Below, in pieces: positions 33,699 to 42,968 of a stretch of DNA of 64,000 nucleotides. A model generated the notes under the pieces. It ran no database searches. It was not told where the DNA came from and saw only the letters and a list, made by a program, of their open reading frames with translations. The position numbers were made by a program, and so were the translations under genes. Origin of the DNA: Devosia sp. (GTDB lineage Bacteria > Pseudomonadota > Alphaproteobacteria > Rhizobiales > Devosiaceae); the NCBI GenBank assembly GCA_016713105.1, contig JADJPS010000004.1, forward strand, positions 124,001 through 188,000, in the 5' to 3' direction. Each line of letters starts with the position of its first letter. Positions within the stretch are counted from its first letter, which is position 1.

Positions 33699-35174
33699 AT
33701 GGACACCATCACTCCCGACCCGCTGCCGCAGCAGGCCTTCACCGATCCCGAAGCGGCCTGGGCCTATGTTGCGCAGATCTACCACCGCAATACCGGCTTC
33801 ATCCGCCAGCATCTGATCGCGCTGACGCACGGCCACGTGCCGAAGGGGCGGGTGCGCGTCTTCTACCCGGAAGTGCAGGTCACTTCGAAGAGCTACGGCA
33901 AGACCGACAGCACCCTGCCCTACGGATACCTGCACACTCCCGGCATCTACCGCACCACGGTCACGGCGCCCGAACTGTTCAAGCGCTATCTGATCGAGCA
34001 GTTCTCGGTGATCCTCGCCAACCATGGCGGCGCGATCGAGGTTGGCGAGTCGACCACCCGCATCCCGCTGCACTTCGCGATCCCCACCACCGAGCGCATC
34101 GACGGGGAGGCCATCAACGCGCTGCCAATCCCGCTGCGCGATCTGTTCGATGTGCCGGACCTGCAGGATACCGACGACGAGATCGCCAACGGGACCTTCA
34201 TCCCACCGGTCGGCGGCCCTTACCCGCTCGCGCACTTCACCGCGCCGCGCGTCGACTACTCGCTGCAGCGGCTCAGCCACTACACCGGCACCGAGGCCGA
34301 GCACTTCCAGAACTTCGTGATCTTCACGAACTACGGCTTCTACATGGACGAGTTCGCCCGCACCGCCCTGCGCTACATGGACGAGGGCCACCCCGACTAT
34401 GACGGCTTCGTCGAGCCGGGCGGCCACACCACGCACAACAGCCGGCTCGGCGGGGGCACCTCGGGCATGCGCGCCGCCCGCATCCCGCAGATGCCGGCGC
34501 TGCATCTCACCATGCCGCGCAATCGCGGCATCACCATCGTCAACATCGGCGTTGGCCCGTCGAACGCCAAGACCATCACCGACCACATCGCCGTCCTGCG
34601 TCCGCATGCCTGGATCATGCTCGGCCATTGCGCAGGCCTCAGGAACAGCCAGGAACTGGGCGACTACGTCCTGGCCCATGCCTACCTGCGGGAGGATCAC
34701 GTCCTCGACGCCGACCTCCCCGTCACCGTCCCCATCCCGGCGCTGGCCGAAGTTCAGGTCGCACTCGAGAAGGCCGTCGCCGAAATCACCCATCTCGAGG
34801 GCATCGAGACCAAGCGCATCATGCGCACCGGCACCGTCGCCACCTTCGACAACCGCAACTGGGAGCTGCGCGACCAGGCCGAGATCACCAAGCAGCTGAG
34901 CCAGTCGCGCGCCGTGGCGCTCGACATGGAATCGGCGACGATCGCGGCCAACGGCTTCCGCTTCCGCGTCCCCTACGGCACGCTGCTGTGCGTCTCCGAC
35001 AAACCGCTGCACGGCGAGCTGAAGCTGCCCGGCATGGCGTCGGACTTCTACCGCACGCAGGTCAACCGCCACTTCCAGATCGGGCTCAGGGCCATGGAAA
35101 TCCTCCGCGACCAGCCCCCGGAACGGCTGCACTCGCGCAAGCTCAGGAGCTTTGCGGAGACGGCGTTCCAGTAG
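33699..35174 (+). CDS. amn: AMP nucleosidase
   Basis: Hydrolyses AMP to adenine and ribose 5-phosphate, regulating purine nucleotide pools. The protein has 491 residues, the usual length. The N-terminal regulatory part has RVRVFYPEVQVTSKSYGK and the catalytic half holds NIGVGPSNAKTITDHIAVLR, GHCAGLRNSQELGDYV, and the purine-site segment VALDMESATIAANGFRF, then LLCVSDKPLHGE. ATG at 33699 is used since the family starts there; the in-frame region to 33627 is GC-rich non-conserved. The MntA/HepT pair follows 52 bp downstream. Confidence 0.96.
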   Translation: MDTITPDPLPQQAFTDPEAAWAYVAQIYHRNTGFIRQHLIALTHGHVPKGRVRVFYPEVQVTSKSYGKTDSTLPYGYLHTPGIYRTTVTAPELFKRYLIEQFSVILANHGGAIEVGESTTRIPLHFAIPTTERIDGEAINALPIPLRDLFDVPDLQDTDDEIANGTFIPPVGGPYPLAHFTAPRVDYSLQRLSHYTGTEAEHFQNFVIFTNYGFYMDEFARTALRYMDEGHPDYDGFVEPGGHTTHNSRLGGGTSGMRAARIPQMPALHLTMPRNRGITIVNIGVGPSNAKTITDHIAVLRPHAWIMLGHCAGLRNSQELGDYVLAHAYLREDHVLDADLPVTVPIPALAEVQVALEKAVAEITHLEGIETKRIMRTGTVATFDNRNWELRDQAEITKQLSQSRAVALDMESATIAANGFRFRVPYGTLLCVSDKPLHGELKLPGMASDFYRTQVNRHFQIGLRAMEILRDQPPERLHSRKLRSFAETAFQ

Positions 35175-35226
35175 GCGCCTTGCATTTGGCCGGGCGCGCC
35201 CTATCCTCAGAGGCAGGAGACCCAAG

Positions 35227-35517
35227 ATGCGCCCGTCTGAGATATTCGAGCAGAACCGAAGCTTCGTGCGCGAAGTGATTGGCCGCTATCCGGTGCGCAA
35301 CCCTCGCATCTTCGGCTCAGTGCTCCACCGCACCGACAGAGACACCAGCGACATCGACATACTGGTCGATGCGCCCTTGGGCACCACGTTGCTGGACTTA
35401 ATTGGTCTTGAACAGGAGCTCCAGAAGCGGCTTGGGGTCCCGGTACAGGTTGTCACGCCTGGAAGTCTGCACCGCTTCTTTCGTGACAAGGTGCTCTCCG
35501 AGGCGCAGCCGGTCTGA
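35227..35517 (+). CDS. mntA: MntA-type minimal nucleotidyltransferase (antitoxin), locus 1
   Basis: A 96-residue minimal nucleotidyltransferase. The helix-turn GSVLHRTDRDTSDIDILVD provides Gly-Ser and the Asp-x-Asp metal site. Proteins of this type inactivate the partner HepT RNase by adding AMP residues to it (established for MntA/HepT of Shewanella). AGGAG lies upstream of the ATG at 35227. The stop overlaps the hepT start (TGATG), showing tight coupling. Antitoxin identity here is inferred from context. Confidence 0.85.
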   Translation: MRPSEIFEQNRSFVREVIGRYPVRNPRIFGSVLHRTDRDTSDIDILVDAPLGTTLLDLIGLEQELQKRLGVPVQVVTPGSLHRFFRDKVLSEAQPV

Positions 35518-35869
35518 TGGCCGAACGCCTGACCAGTCATCTGGATGGCATGAAGACGGCGGCCGCCAATGCGGTCGCGTTCTTGGACGGAATGCCCCTG
35601 GACCTGTTTGTCGCGGACCCGAAGACCCAGTCGGCCGTCGCCATGTGTCTGGCCCTGGTAGGCGAGGCCGCCAACAGGATTGCGGCAGACTCCCCGGAGT
35701 TCATCGCGGCGCACCCCAGTGGCCGTGGGACCAGATGCGAGGACTGCGCAATCGCATCGTTCACAGCTACGATACTCTCGACCTTCCCGTAGTCTGGTCA
35801 ACGGTGACCGACTTCCTGCCTTCGCTACTATCCGCGATTTCGAAAGCTGAGTCGCCAAACGGCGGGTAG
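35517..35869 (+). pseudogene. hepT: HepT-type HEPN RNase toxin, -1 frameshift, locus 1
   Basis: A DUF86/HEPN protein of about 117 residues if one base is restored. ATG at 35517 begins MAERLTSHLDGM; VGEAANRIAADSPEFIAAHP ends the first frame at a C4 run (35714-35717). The expected continuation QWPWDQMRGLRNRIVHSYD lies in the next frame and holds the RNase motif R-x4-H-x-Y. Without the extra base the product stops after 91 residues and lacks the catalytic motif. Whether this is real toxin loss or a read error cannot be told here. Confidence 0.87.
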
Positions 35870-35888
35870 CTTCGGATCTCGGAAGAGG

Positions 35889-36653
35889 CTACTCCCCGGC
35901 CTCGCGTACATAGGCCATCAGCCAGTCCGGCCAGTTTATCGTCATGCCGTTGCAGCCGATTTCGGCTGCCGCGATCATCTTTTCGCGGCTCGATATGCCC
36001 GAGCTGCGGGCCTCAAGACCCAGGCTGTGGGCCAGCCTCACCAGTTCGCGCGACTGGTTGGACGCGTTGAGAACGATCATCGAGAAACGGTTACGGGCGC
36101 ACCGGTGCACGGCCTCAGGCGGGTCGCTGGCTAGCAGTTCCTCAGGCGCCCAGGCGATCCGCAGGCGAGGTTCCATGGCCTTTGCTCGCTTCAGCCCATC
36201 CTCGTCCTGTATCGAGAACAGGTAGACCCGCTCGGCGAGGTCATGCTTGTGGATGCAGTCGACCACCGCCTCCACCAGCCCCGCCATCGGCTTCTTCAGC
36301 TCGACATGATAGATCAGCGTCTTGCCGAACGCGTCGAATAATTGCCCGAGCGTGATCAGCTTCTCGCCAGCATAGTCGCGATCCCAGTTGAGCCTCGGAT
36401 CGTGCCACGAGCCGGCATCGAGTTCGAGCAGTTGGGTCAGCGTGTGGTCCTCCGGCAGTCCGCTCCCGTCGGTGGTTCGCTCCAGGGTCTCGTCATGAAA
36501 CAGCAGCAGTTCGCGGTCCCTGGTGAAGGCGACATCCGTCTCGACTTCAGTGGCGCCCAAGTCCACGGCGCACCGGAAGCTCGCCATGGTGTTCTCGGGC
36601 GCGTAGCCACTGGCACCCCGATGCGCAATGATGTGAAATGGAGAGGCGAGCAT
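35889..36653 (-). CDS. Glycerophosphodiester phosphodiesterase
   Basis: Cleaves glycerophosphodiesters to glycerol 3-phosphate and an alcohol. The 254-residue TIM-barrel protein shows the active-site order: AHRGASGYAPENT (His-Arg at 10-12), EVETDVAFTRD with the metal Glu and Asp, LLFHDETLERTTDGSG with the second His, and YHVELKKP. No signal peptide is visible, so it is a cytoplasmic UgpQ-like form. It starts four bases after the Dabb gene stop and is probably cotranscribed with it and maeB. Confidence 0.93.
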   Translation of the reverse strand: MLASPFHIIAHRGASGYAPENTMASFRCAVDLGATEVETDVAFTRDRELLLFHDETLERTTDGSGLPEDHTLTQLLELDAGSWHDPRLNWDRDYAGEKLITLGQLFDAFGKTLIYHVELKKPMAGLVEAVVDCIHKHDLAERVYLFSIQDEDGLKRAKAMEPRLRIAWAPEELLASDPPEAVHRCARNRFSMIVLNASNQSRELVRLAHSLGLEARSSGISSREKMIAAAEIGCNGMTINWPDWLMAYVREAGE

Positions 36654-36657
36654 CCCC

Positions 36658-36948
36658 TCACACCCTCTCGTAATCGATCTCCAGGAACCGCTCCACTTCC
36701 CGCTCCCAACGCTCCTTGACGAACTTCACGTGCACCGGATGCTCGTTGTAGGCGTCATAGGCAGCCTGGTCCTTGAACTCCATCGAGAAGCCGAACTCGT
36801 AGTCGTTCTTCTTCGACACCTGCTTCAGCTGCTCGAACTTCTCGACGCCCGGAATGCCCTTGAGCACCAGCGCGTCGCGCAGGAAGGCCTTTTCCTGCAG
36901 CGAGCCGTGCGCATGCTTGAGGACGAATATCACGCTGTGCCGGATCAT
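36658..36948 (-). CDS. Dabb (stress-responsive alpha-beta barrel) domain protein
   Basis: A 96-residue protein with the Dabb fold, a small dimeric ferredoxin-like barrel. Typical segments are MIRHSVIFVLKHAHG at the start, IPGVEKFEQLKQVSKKNDYE in the middle and HPVHVKFVKERWEREVERF near the end. Some relatives are stress-induced or cyclases; here no role is given. ATG at 36948 overlaps the maeB stop by four bases. Confidence 0.9.
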   Translation of the reverse strand: MIRHSVIFVLKHAHGSLQEKAFLRDALVLKGIPGVEKFEQLKQVSKKNDYEFGFSMEFKDQAAYDAYNEHPVHVKFVKERWEREVERFLEIDYERV

Positions 36949-39242
36949 GCCGTCTGCTCCCCCAGTGCCACCGCTTCGCTGGCGGCGATTGCCGCCATAT
37001 TGACTATTCCACGGCTGGTGGTCGAGGGGGCGAGGATATGCGCCGGCGCGCGCGGGCCCATCAGGATCGGACCGACCGCCAGGGCGTTGTTCATCTCCTT
37101 GAGCAGCGTCATCGAAAGGTTCGCGCTGTCGAGATTGGGGAACAGCAGCAGGTTCGCCTCGCCGCCGAGGACCGAATCCGGGATGTAGCGGCTGCGCAGC
37201 TCCTCGTTCAGCGCCAGATCGCCCTGCATCTCGCCCTCGACGATCATCTCGGGCGCCACGGCCTTCAGCTTGCGGTAGGTCTCGCGCATCTTGAAGGCGC
37301 TGTCGCCGTCGCGCGAGCCGAAGTTCGAGTAGCTGAGCAGGGCCGCCTTGGCTTCGATGTTGAAGCGTCTGAGATGATCCCTGCCCTGCAGGGCAATGCT
37401 CACCAGTTCGTCCGGCGTCGGGTCCATGTTGACGTAGGTGTCGGCGAGGAAGAACACGCCGCGCGGCATGATCAGCATCGACAGCGCCGAAACCTCCTTC
37501 ACCCCGTCCTGCAGCCCGATGATGGTGCGGATATCGCGCACGTGCTTGATGTAGCGGCCCTGGAAACCGCACAGCATGGCGTCGGCCTCGCCGCGCTTGA
37601 CGCTCAGCGCGGCGATCACCGTGGTATTGGTGCGCACGATGGTGCGCGCGATGTCCGGCGTGACGCCGTTCCGCCCGACCAGCGAGTGGAACAGCGCGAC
37701 GTAGTCGCGATAGCGCGGATCGTCCTCGGGGTTCACCACCTCGAAGTCGCGTCCCGGCCTGATGGTCAGCCCGAAGCGCTGCAGCCGGCTCTCGATGACC
37801 TGCGGCCGACCGATCAGGATCGGCTGCGCCACCCGATCCTCGATCAGCACCTGTGCGGCACGCAGCACGCGTTCGTCTTCGCCGTCGGCAAAGGCGATGC
37901 GCTTGTTCTGGCCCTGCACGCGGTCGATCACCGGCTTCATCACCAGCCCGGAACGGAACACGAAGCGGTTGAGGCTGTCGTGGTAGGCGTCGAAGTCGAG
38001 GATCGGGCGCTTGGCGACGCCGCTTTCCATCGCCGCCCGCGCCACCGCCGGCGCGATCCTGAGGATCAGTCGCTGGTCGAACGGGTTGGGAATGATGTGT
38101 TCGGGACCGAACACGGCCGGCTGTCCGGACGGCGAGACCTCGAGGCCGGGATCGTGCGCCAGCCGCGCGATGGCCTTGACCGCGGCGAGCTTCATGTCCT
38201 CGTTGATCGCGGTGGCCCCCACATCGAGGGCGCCCCGGAAGATATAGGGGAAGCAGAGGACGTTGTTGACCTGGTTGGGGTAGTCAGACCGCCCGGTGCA
38301 TACCATCGCGTCCGGCCGCAGTTCGCGGGCCACCTCCGGCATGATCTCGGGCACCGGATTGGCGAGTGCCAGGATCAGCGGGTTCGAGGCCATCTTGGCC
38401 AGCATCTCCGGCTTCAGCGCCCCGGCCGCGGAAAGGCCGAGAAACACATCGGCGCCGTCGAACACCTCGGCCAGCGTCGTCGCCTCGCTGTCAGGGCGGC
38501 AGAACTTGCCCCGCCACTTGTCGTTGACGTCGTTACGCCGATAGGTGAGCAGCCCGTCCTTGTCGGCGACCCAGATGTTCTCGAGCCGCGCGCCCAGCGC
38601 CAGCAACACGTTGAGGCAGGCAATCGCGGCAGCCCCTGCCCCGGAGGTGCAGATCTTCACCTCCTCGATCCTCTTGCCGCTCAGTTCCAGTCCGTTCAGC
38701 ACCGCGGCGCCGACGATGATTGCGGTGCCGTGCTGATCGTCGTGGAAGACCGGGATCTTCATGCGCTCGCGCAGCGCTTCCTCGATCTCGAAGCACTCCG
38801 GCGCCTTGATGTCCTCGAGGTTGATGCCGCCGAAGGTCGGTTCCAGCGGCCGCACCACCTCGATGAACTTCTTGGGGTCCGTCTCGTCCACCTCGATGTC
38901 GAAGACGTCGATGCCGGCGAACTTCTTGAACAGGACCGCCTTGCCCTCCATCACGGGCTTGGATGCCAGCGCCCCGATATTGCCCAGGCCCAGCACCGCG
39001 GTGCCGTTGGAGATGACGGCGACGAGATTGCCGCGAGAGGTGTACTTGGTCACCGTATCAGGGTCGCTGGCGATCTCCTCGCAGGGGGCCGCGACGCCGG
39101 GCGAGTAGGCGAGCGACAGGTCGCGCTGGTTGCCCAGCGGCTTGGTTGCCTGGATCTCGAGCTTGCCCGGCTTGGGGTACTGGTGGAAATGCAGCGCCGC
39201 TTCGCGCAGCGCCTTTCTCTGTTCGGTCAGGTCGGCGGACAT
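36945..39242 (-). CDS. maeB: NADP-dependent malic enzyme with phosphotransacetylase-like domain
   Basis: Oxidatively decarboxylates malate to pyruvate. At 765 residues it has the long MaeB architecture: the malic domain (LSLAYSPGVAAPCEEI), the NAD-binding domain (ISNGTAVLGLGNIGALASKP and CTSGAGAAAIACLNVL), and a C-terminal phosphotransacetylase-type domain from about residue 430 (KRIAFADGEDERVLRAAQ to VAVGPILMGPRAPAHILAPS). In such enzymes the last domain is regulatory and does not transfer acetyl groups (family knowledge). ATG at 39242. It is followed by overlapping Dabb and glycerophosphodiesterase genes. Confidence 0.96.
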   Translation of the reverse strand: MSADLTEQRKALREAALHFHQYPKPGKLEIQATKPLGNQRDLSLAYSPGVAAPCEEIASDPDTVTKYTSRGNLVAVISNGTAVLGLGNIGALASKPVMEGKAVLFKKFAGIDVFDIEVDETDPKKFIEVVRPLEPTFGGINLEDIKAPECFEIEEALRERMKIPVFHDDQHGTAIIVGAAVLNGLELSGKRIEEVKICTSGAGAAAIACLNVLLALGARLENIWVADKDGLLTYRRNDVNDKWRGKFCRPDSEATTLAEVFDGADVFLGLSAAGALKPEMLAKMASNPLILALANPVPEIMPEVARELRPDAMVCTGRSDYPNQVNNVLCFPYIFRGALDVGATAINEDMKLAAVKAIARLAHDPGLEVSPSGQPAVFGPEHIIPNPFDQRLILRIAPAVARAAMESGVAKRPILDFDAYHDSLNRFVFRSGLVMKPVIDRVQGQNKRIAFADGEDERVLRAAQVLIEDRVAQPILIGRPQVIESRLQRFGLTIRPGRDFEVVNPEDDPRYRDYVALFHSLVGRNGVTPDIARTIVRTNTTVIAALSVKRGEADAMLCGFQGRYIKHVRDIRTIIGLQDGVKEVSALSMLIMPRGVFFLADTYVNMDPTPDELVSIALQGRDHLRRFNIEAKAALLSYSNFGSRDGDSAFKMRETYRKLKAVAPEMIVEGEMQGDLALNEELRSRYIPDSVLGGEANLLLFPNLDSANLSMTLLKEMNNALAVGPILMGPRAPAHILAPSTTSRGIVNMAAIAASEAVALGEQTA

Positions 39243-39326
39243 CTTTGCCCCTCATCGCAAGGGCTGAGTGAGTGCCACTAATCGCACCGAATGGAAAGCG
39301 TCTGCCAACGGCAAATGCTGCCGCGA

Positions 39327-40913
39327 TCAGGCGGCGGCCTTCGGCAGGGCCGCAGGCGCGGGCGGCTTGTTGAGTGCGAGCGCCAGTTCCCGGAACGCCG
39401 CACCCTTGAGCGGCGGCGCGAACAGATAGCCCTGCGCCAGCATTACCCCGTGGCTCCTGAGGTAGACCGCCTGCTCCTCGTTCTCCACGCCTTCTGCGAC
39501 GATCTCGGTGCCGAGGTCGCGCGCCATCGACAACAGGCCGTCGAGAACCGGCACCTGCGTCAGCCCGGGCTTGATCATGTCGACGAAGATGCGGTCGATC
39601 TTGACCACGTCGATCCCCAGGGGCTGCAGATAGGCGAGATTGGAGTGTCCGGTGCCGGCATCGTCCATGGCGATGCGGCAGCCCATCGCATGAAGACCCG
39701 CAATGACGCTCTGGGCCGCCGCCATCCGGTCCATCGGTTGTCGCTCGGTCAGTTCGAACACCAGTTGCCGGAACGAGATGGTCGATCCGGAAAAGATCGT
39801 GTGCACGTCTTCGACGACATTGCCGTCGCGGAAGTGCCCCTCGAACAGGTTGATCGAGACCTTGAGGTCCGGCATGTCGCGGCAGAGGTCTGAGAGGTCG
39901 TCGCGCGCCTGCTGCATCAGGCTCACCGTCATCGGAATGGCGAGGCCGGTCACCTCGGCGTACTCGATGAAGGCTCCCGGCGACACCACCTCGCCGGATT
40001 TCTTCTCCCAGCGCGCCAGCACCTCGCAGCCGGCGAGGCCGCCGGTCCTGAGGTTGATCACCGGCTGATAGTAGGGCCTGATTTCGCCGGCCTTGATGGC
40101 GCGCTCGAGGTCGAAGGCCGGCAGGTCGGAACGCCGCACGTATTGCAGCGCGAGGATCAGGAAAGCCGCGCTCATCAGGCTCGAGATGATGGTGAAGCTC
40201 GTGTCGAGGTCGGCGTAGTCGGCCCGCACGATGGCGAAAGGGACTGCCGCGGTGATCCGGATCGGCAAGGCCCCGGCGAAGCTCTCGACCGAAACAAACT
40301 CGGTGGTCCCGCGCGCGTCGTAGCCCGCAGCGTCGCCTGCCGTCACCATGGCCGTGCCGTCGGACAAGGCCACTCTCACCACGCTGGCCGGCTTCAGGCC
40401 GCTAAGCAGGCTGGCCGCCTCGGCGGCGACCACCGGCACGAAGCTCGATACCTTGCGTGATTGGCCAAAGCCCTGCGTGACCTTGATGAACGGCGCTGCC
40501 AGGTCGGCGAACCGCACCACCTCGATGGTCTCGGTCTGGCTCGGAATGCTGAACGGCTTGGTCAGCGGCGTGTACTGGACCTGCTTGCCCAGCGCATCGC
40601 AGTACTGCACGCCGTCATAGTTCTCGACCAGCACCTGCTTGAGATAGAGACTGCGCTCCATCTGGTGGTGGACACTGGTGATGAACCCCGGCGTGCACAG
40701 CGAGGCACTGTCGGCAAGAATGTGCCGCAGCGAGCCGATGGCATCGTAGACGGTCGCCTGAACCCGCGCCGCCACGGCATCGGCCGTGCCCTGCAGCACG
40801 GCGCGCTCGCGCACCCGCACATAGGAATCGAGCAGGAAATCCACCGCCATGACCGGCAGGAACGCGGCAATGGCCGCGATCAGTGTCAGCACATGCGTGT
40901 ATTTCGACTTCAC
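39327..40913 (-). CDS. Membrane EAL-domain c-di-GMP phosphodiesterase with periplasmic sensor
   Basis: A 528-residue protein. Helix one (THVLTLIAAIAAFLPVMAVD) and helix two (about 235-255, SFTIISSLMSAAFLILALQY) flank a periplasmic domain with two Cys (ASLCTPGF, VQYCDALG), which resembles the CSS-motif sensor seen in EAL proteins. The EAL domain is complete: EVLARW, INLFEGHF, FELTERQ, AMDDAGTGHSNL, VVKIDRIF, AEGVEN and AQGYLF. It should hydrolyse c-di-GMP. GTG at 40913 with GAGG upstream is preferred over TTG at 40949. In related proteins the Cys pair senses redox conditions; that is inference here. Confidence 0.9.
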   Translation of the reverse strand: MKSKYTHVLTLIAAIAAFLPVMAVDFLLDSYVRVRERAVLQGTADAVAARVQATVYDAIGSLRHILADSASLCTPGFITSVHHQMERSLYLKQVLVENYDGVQYCDALGKQVQYTPLTKPFSIPSQTETIEVVRFADLAAPFIKVTQGFGQSRKVSSFVPVVAAEAASLLSGLKPASVVRVALSDGTAMVTAGDAAGYDARGTTEFVSVESFAGALPIRITAAVPFAIVRADYADLDTSFTIISSLMSAAFLILALQYVRRSDLPAFDLERAIKAGEIRPYYQPVINLRTGGLAGCEVLARWEKKSGEVVSPGAFIEYAEVTGLAIPMTVSLMQQARDDLSDLCRDMPDLKVSINLFEGHFRDGNVVEDVHTIFSGSTISFRQLVFELTERQPMDRMAAAQSVIAGLHAMGCRIAMDDAGTGHSNLAYLQPLGIDVVKIDRIFVDMIKPGLTQVPVLDGLLSMARDLGTEIVAEGVENEEQAVYLRSHGVMLAQGYLFAPPLKGAAFRELALALNKPPAPAALPKAAA

Positions 40914-41026
40914 GTCGCCTCGAATCCAGCCCCGGGTGCTAGGCAACAACTGCCTAGCAGGGCGCGATTTAAGGGATCGTTAACGAAGCGCCGGCGGTGT
41001 GCCAGGGCGGGACGGGTTCCGTCCCG

Positions 41027-42796
41027 CTACTTGTCGGCAATCACCCGGATGCTGAGCTCGCGCAACTGCTTTGGTGCGGCCGGGCTCGGCGCGCCCATCA
41101 GCAGGTCTTCGGCCTGCTGGTTCATCGGGAACAGCGTGATCTCCCTGAGGTTCTGCGCGCCGCACAGCAGCATCACCACGCGGTCGATGCCGAAGGCGGC
41201 GCCGCCATGCGGTGGCGCGCCGAACTGGAAGGCCCGGTACATCCCGCCGAACTGCGCGATCACCTCGTCGCGCGACTTGCCGGTGATCTCGAATGCCCTG
41301 ACCATGGTCTCGGGCAGCTGGTTACGGATCGAGCCGGAGGCAATCTCGAAGCCGTTGCACACGGCGTCGTACTGATAGGCCTTGATGGTCAGCGGGTCCT
41401 GGGTGTTCAGCGCCTCGATCCCGCCTTGCGGCATCGAGAACGGGTTGTGCGCGAAGTCGACGCGCTTTTCCTCCTCGCTCCACTCGTAGAACGGGAAGTC
41501 GACGATCCAGCAGAACTCGTAGCGGTCGAGTTGCGTCAGGTTGAGGTCGAGCCCCACCTTGACCCGTGCCTCACCGGCGAACCTGTACATCTTCTCGGGA
41601 CGCCCGAGCACGAAGAACACCGCATCGCCATCCGCGAGGCCGAGCTGATCGCGCAGCGCGGCCGTCCGTTCCTCGCCGATGTTCTTGGCCACCGGGCCCG
41701 AGCCCGCGCCGTCCTTGAAGAAGATATACCCCAGCCCCGGCTGCCCCTGCCCCTGCGCCCAGGCGTTCATCCGGTCGCAGAACGCCCGCGAACCGCCGCC
41801 CTTGGCAGGGATCGCCCACACTTCGACCTTGTCGTCACTGGCGATCTGGTTGGCGAACACACCGAACCCCGAGCCGCGGAAGTGCTCGGTCACCTGCTGC
41901 ATGACAATCGGGTTGCGCAGGTCCGGCTTGTCCGAACCGTACTTCCGCACCGCGTCCTGGTAGGGGATGCGCGGCCAGCCCTTCGTCACCGGCTTGCCGT
42001 CGCCGAACTCCTCGAACACCGCAGTGATCACCGGCTCCATCGTCTCCCAGATCTCCTCCTGGGTCACGAAGCTCATCTCGAGGTCGAGCTGGTAGAACTC
42101 GCCCGGCAGCCGGTCGGCGCGCGGGTCCTCGTCGCGGAAGCACGGGGCGATCTGGAAATAGCGGTCGAAGCCGGCCACCATCAGCAGCTGCTTGTACTGC
42201 TGCGGCGCCTGCGGCAGGGCGAAGAACTTGCCCGGATGGATGCGGCTGGGCACGAGGAAGTCGCGCGCGCCTTCAGGCGAGGAGGCCGTCAGGATCGGCG
42301 TCGAATACTCGGCGAACCCGATATCCCCCATGCGCCGCCGCATCGACGAAATGACCTTGGTGCGCTTGACGATATTGGCGTGCAGCGTCTCGCGACGAAG
42401 GTCGAGGAAGCGGTAGCGCAGCCGGATTTCCTCGGGATAGTCCGGCTCGCCGAACACCGGCAGGGGCAGTTCCTTGGCCTCGCCTAGCACTTCGAGGTCG
42501 CGGATGAAGACTTCCACCGTGCCGGTCGGCTGCTTGGCGTTCACGGTCTCCGGAGTCCGCGCCTTCACTTCGCCGTCGACGCGGATCACCCACTCGGAGC
42601 GCACCGTCTCGGCGAGGCCGAAGGCACTGGAATCGGGATCGACCACGAGCTGGGTGAGCCCGTAGTGGTCGCGCAGATCGATGAACAGCAGTCCGCCATG
42701 GTCGCGCACCCGGTGCACCCAGCCCGAAAGGCGCACATTATTGCCCACGTCACCGGTCCTCAGAGCGGCACAGGTGTGGGAGCGATAGCGATGCAT
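41027..42796 (-). CDS. aspS: Aspartate--tRNA ligase (possibly non-discriminating)
   Basis: Charges tRNA with aspartate. The 589-residue protein has the bacterial-type plan: OB-fold (VRLSGWVHRVRDHGGLLFID), catalytic class II core with motif 2 (FRDEDPRADRLPGEF) and motif 3 at the C-terminus (GGAAFGIDRVVMLLCG), and the inserted GAD domain (about 300-410). With gatB in the same genome, it may be a non-discriminating enzyme that also makes Asp-tRNA(Asn) for amidation (inference). ATG at 42796 (MHRYRSHTC); a start three codons upstream is possible. Divergent from rnd. Confidence 0.97.
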   Translation of the reverse strand: MHRYRSHTCAALRTGDVGNNVRLSGWVHRVRDHGGLLFIDLRDHYGLTQLVVDPDSSAFGLAETVRSEWVIRVDGEVKARTPETVNAKQPTGTVEVFIRDLEVLGEAKELPLPVFGEPDYPEEIRLRYRFLDLRRETLHANIVKRTKVISSMRRRMGDIGFAEYSTPILTASSPEGARDFLVPSRIHPGKFFALPQAPQQYKQLLMVAGFDRYFQIAPCFRDEDPRADRLPGEFYQLDLEMSFVTQEEIWETMEPVITAVFEEFGDGKPVTKGWPRIPYQDAVRKYGSDKPDLRNPIVMQQVTEHFRGSGFGVFANQIASDDKVEVWAIPAKGGGSRAFCDRMNAWAQGQGQPGLGYIFFKDGAGSGPVAKNIGEERTAALRDQLGLADGDAVFFVLGRPEKMYRFAGEARVKVGLDLNLTQLDRYEFCWIVDFPFYEWSEEEKRVDFAHNPFSMPQGGIEALNTQDPLTIKAYQYDAVCNGFEIASGSIRNQLPETMVRAFEITGKSRDEVIAQFGGMYRAFQFGAPPHGGAAFGIDRVVMLLCGAQNLREITLFPMNQQAEDLLMGAPSPAAPKQLRELSIRVIADK

Positions 42797-42968
42797 TTCG
42801 GTCATTTCGGGTCTCGGACAACGGCGGATTCAGGCGCGGGACAAGCGCATGCACGCTCGACTTTGTCAAGTTGCGGGGGGCGCGCGCGACGGAGCGCGAT
42901 TCGCTGCTGGCAGGCCGGGGATTCGCCTGTTATTCACGAACCAGAGTCTGGTTGACGAAAGAGTCCTG

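Noticed and set aside
37038..39281. 747-codon open frame on the plus strand
   Set aside because: It is the exact antisense of maeB; long antisense frames are common at this GC content, and the translation is His/Asp/Arg-rich with no domain.
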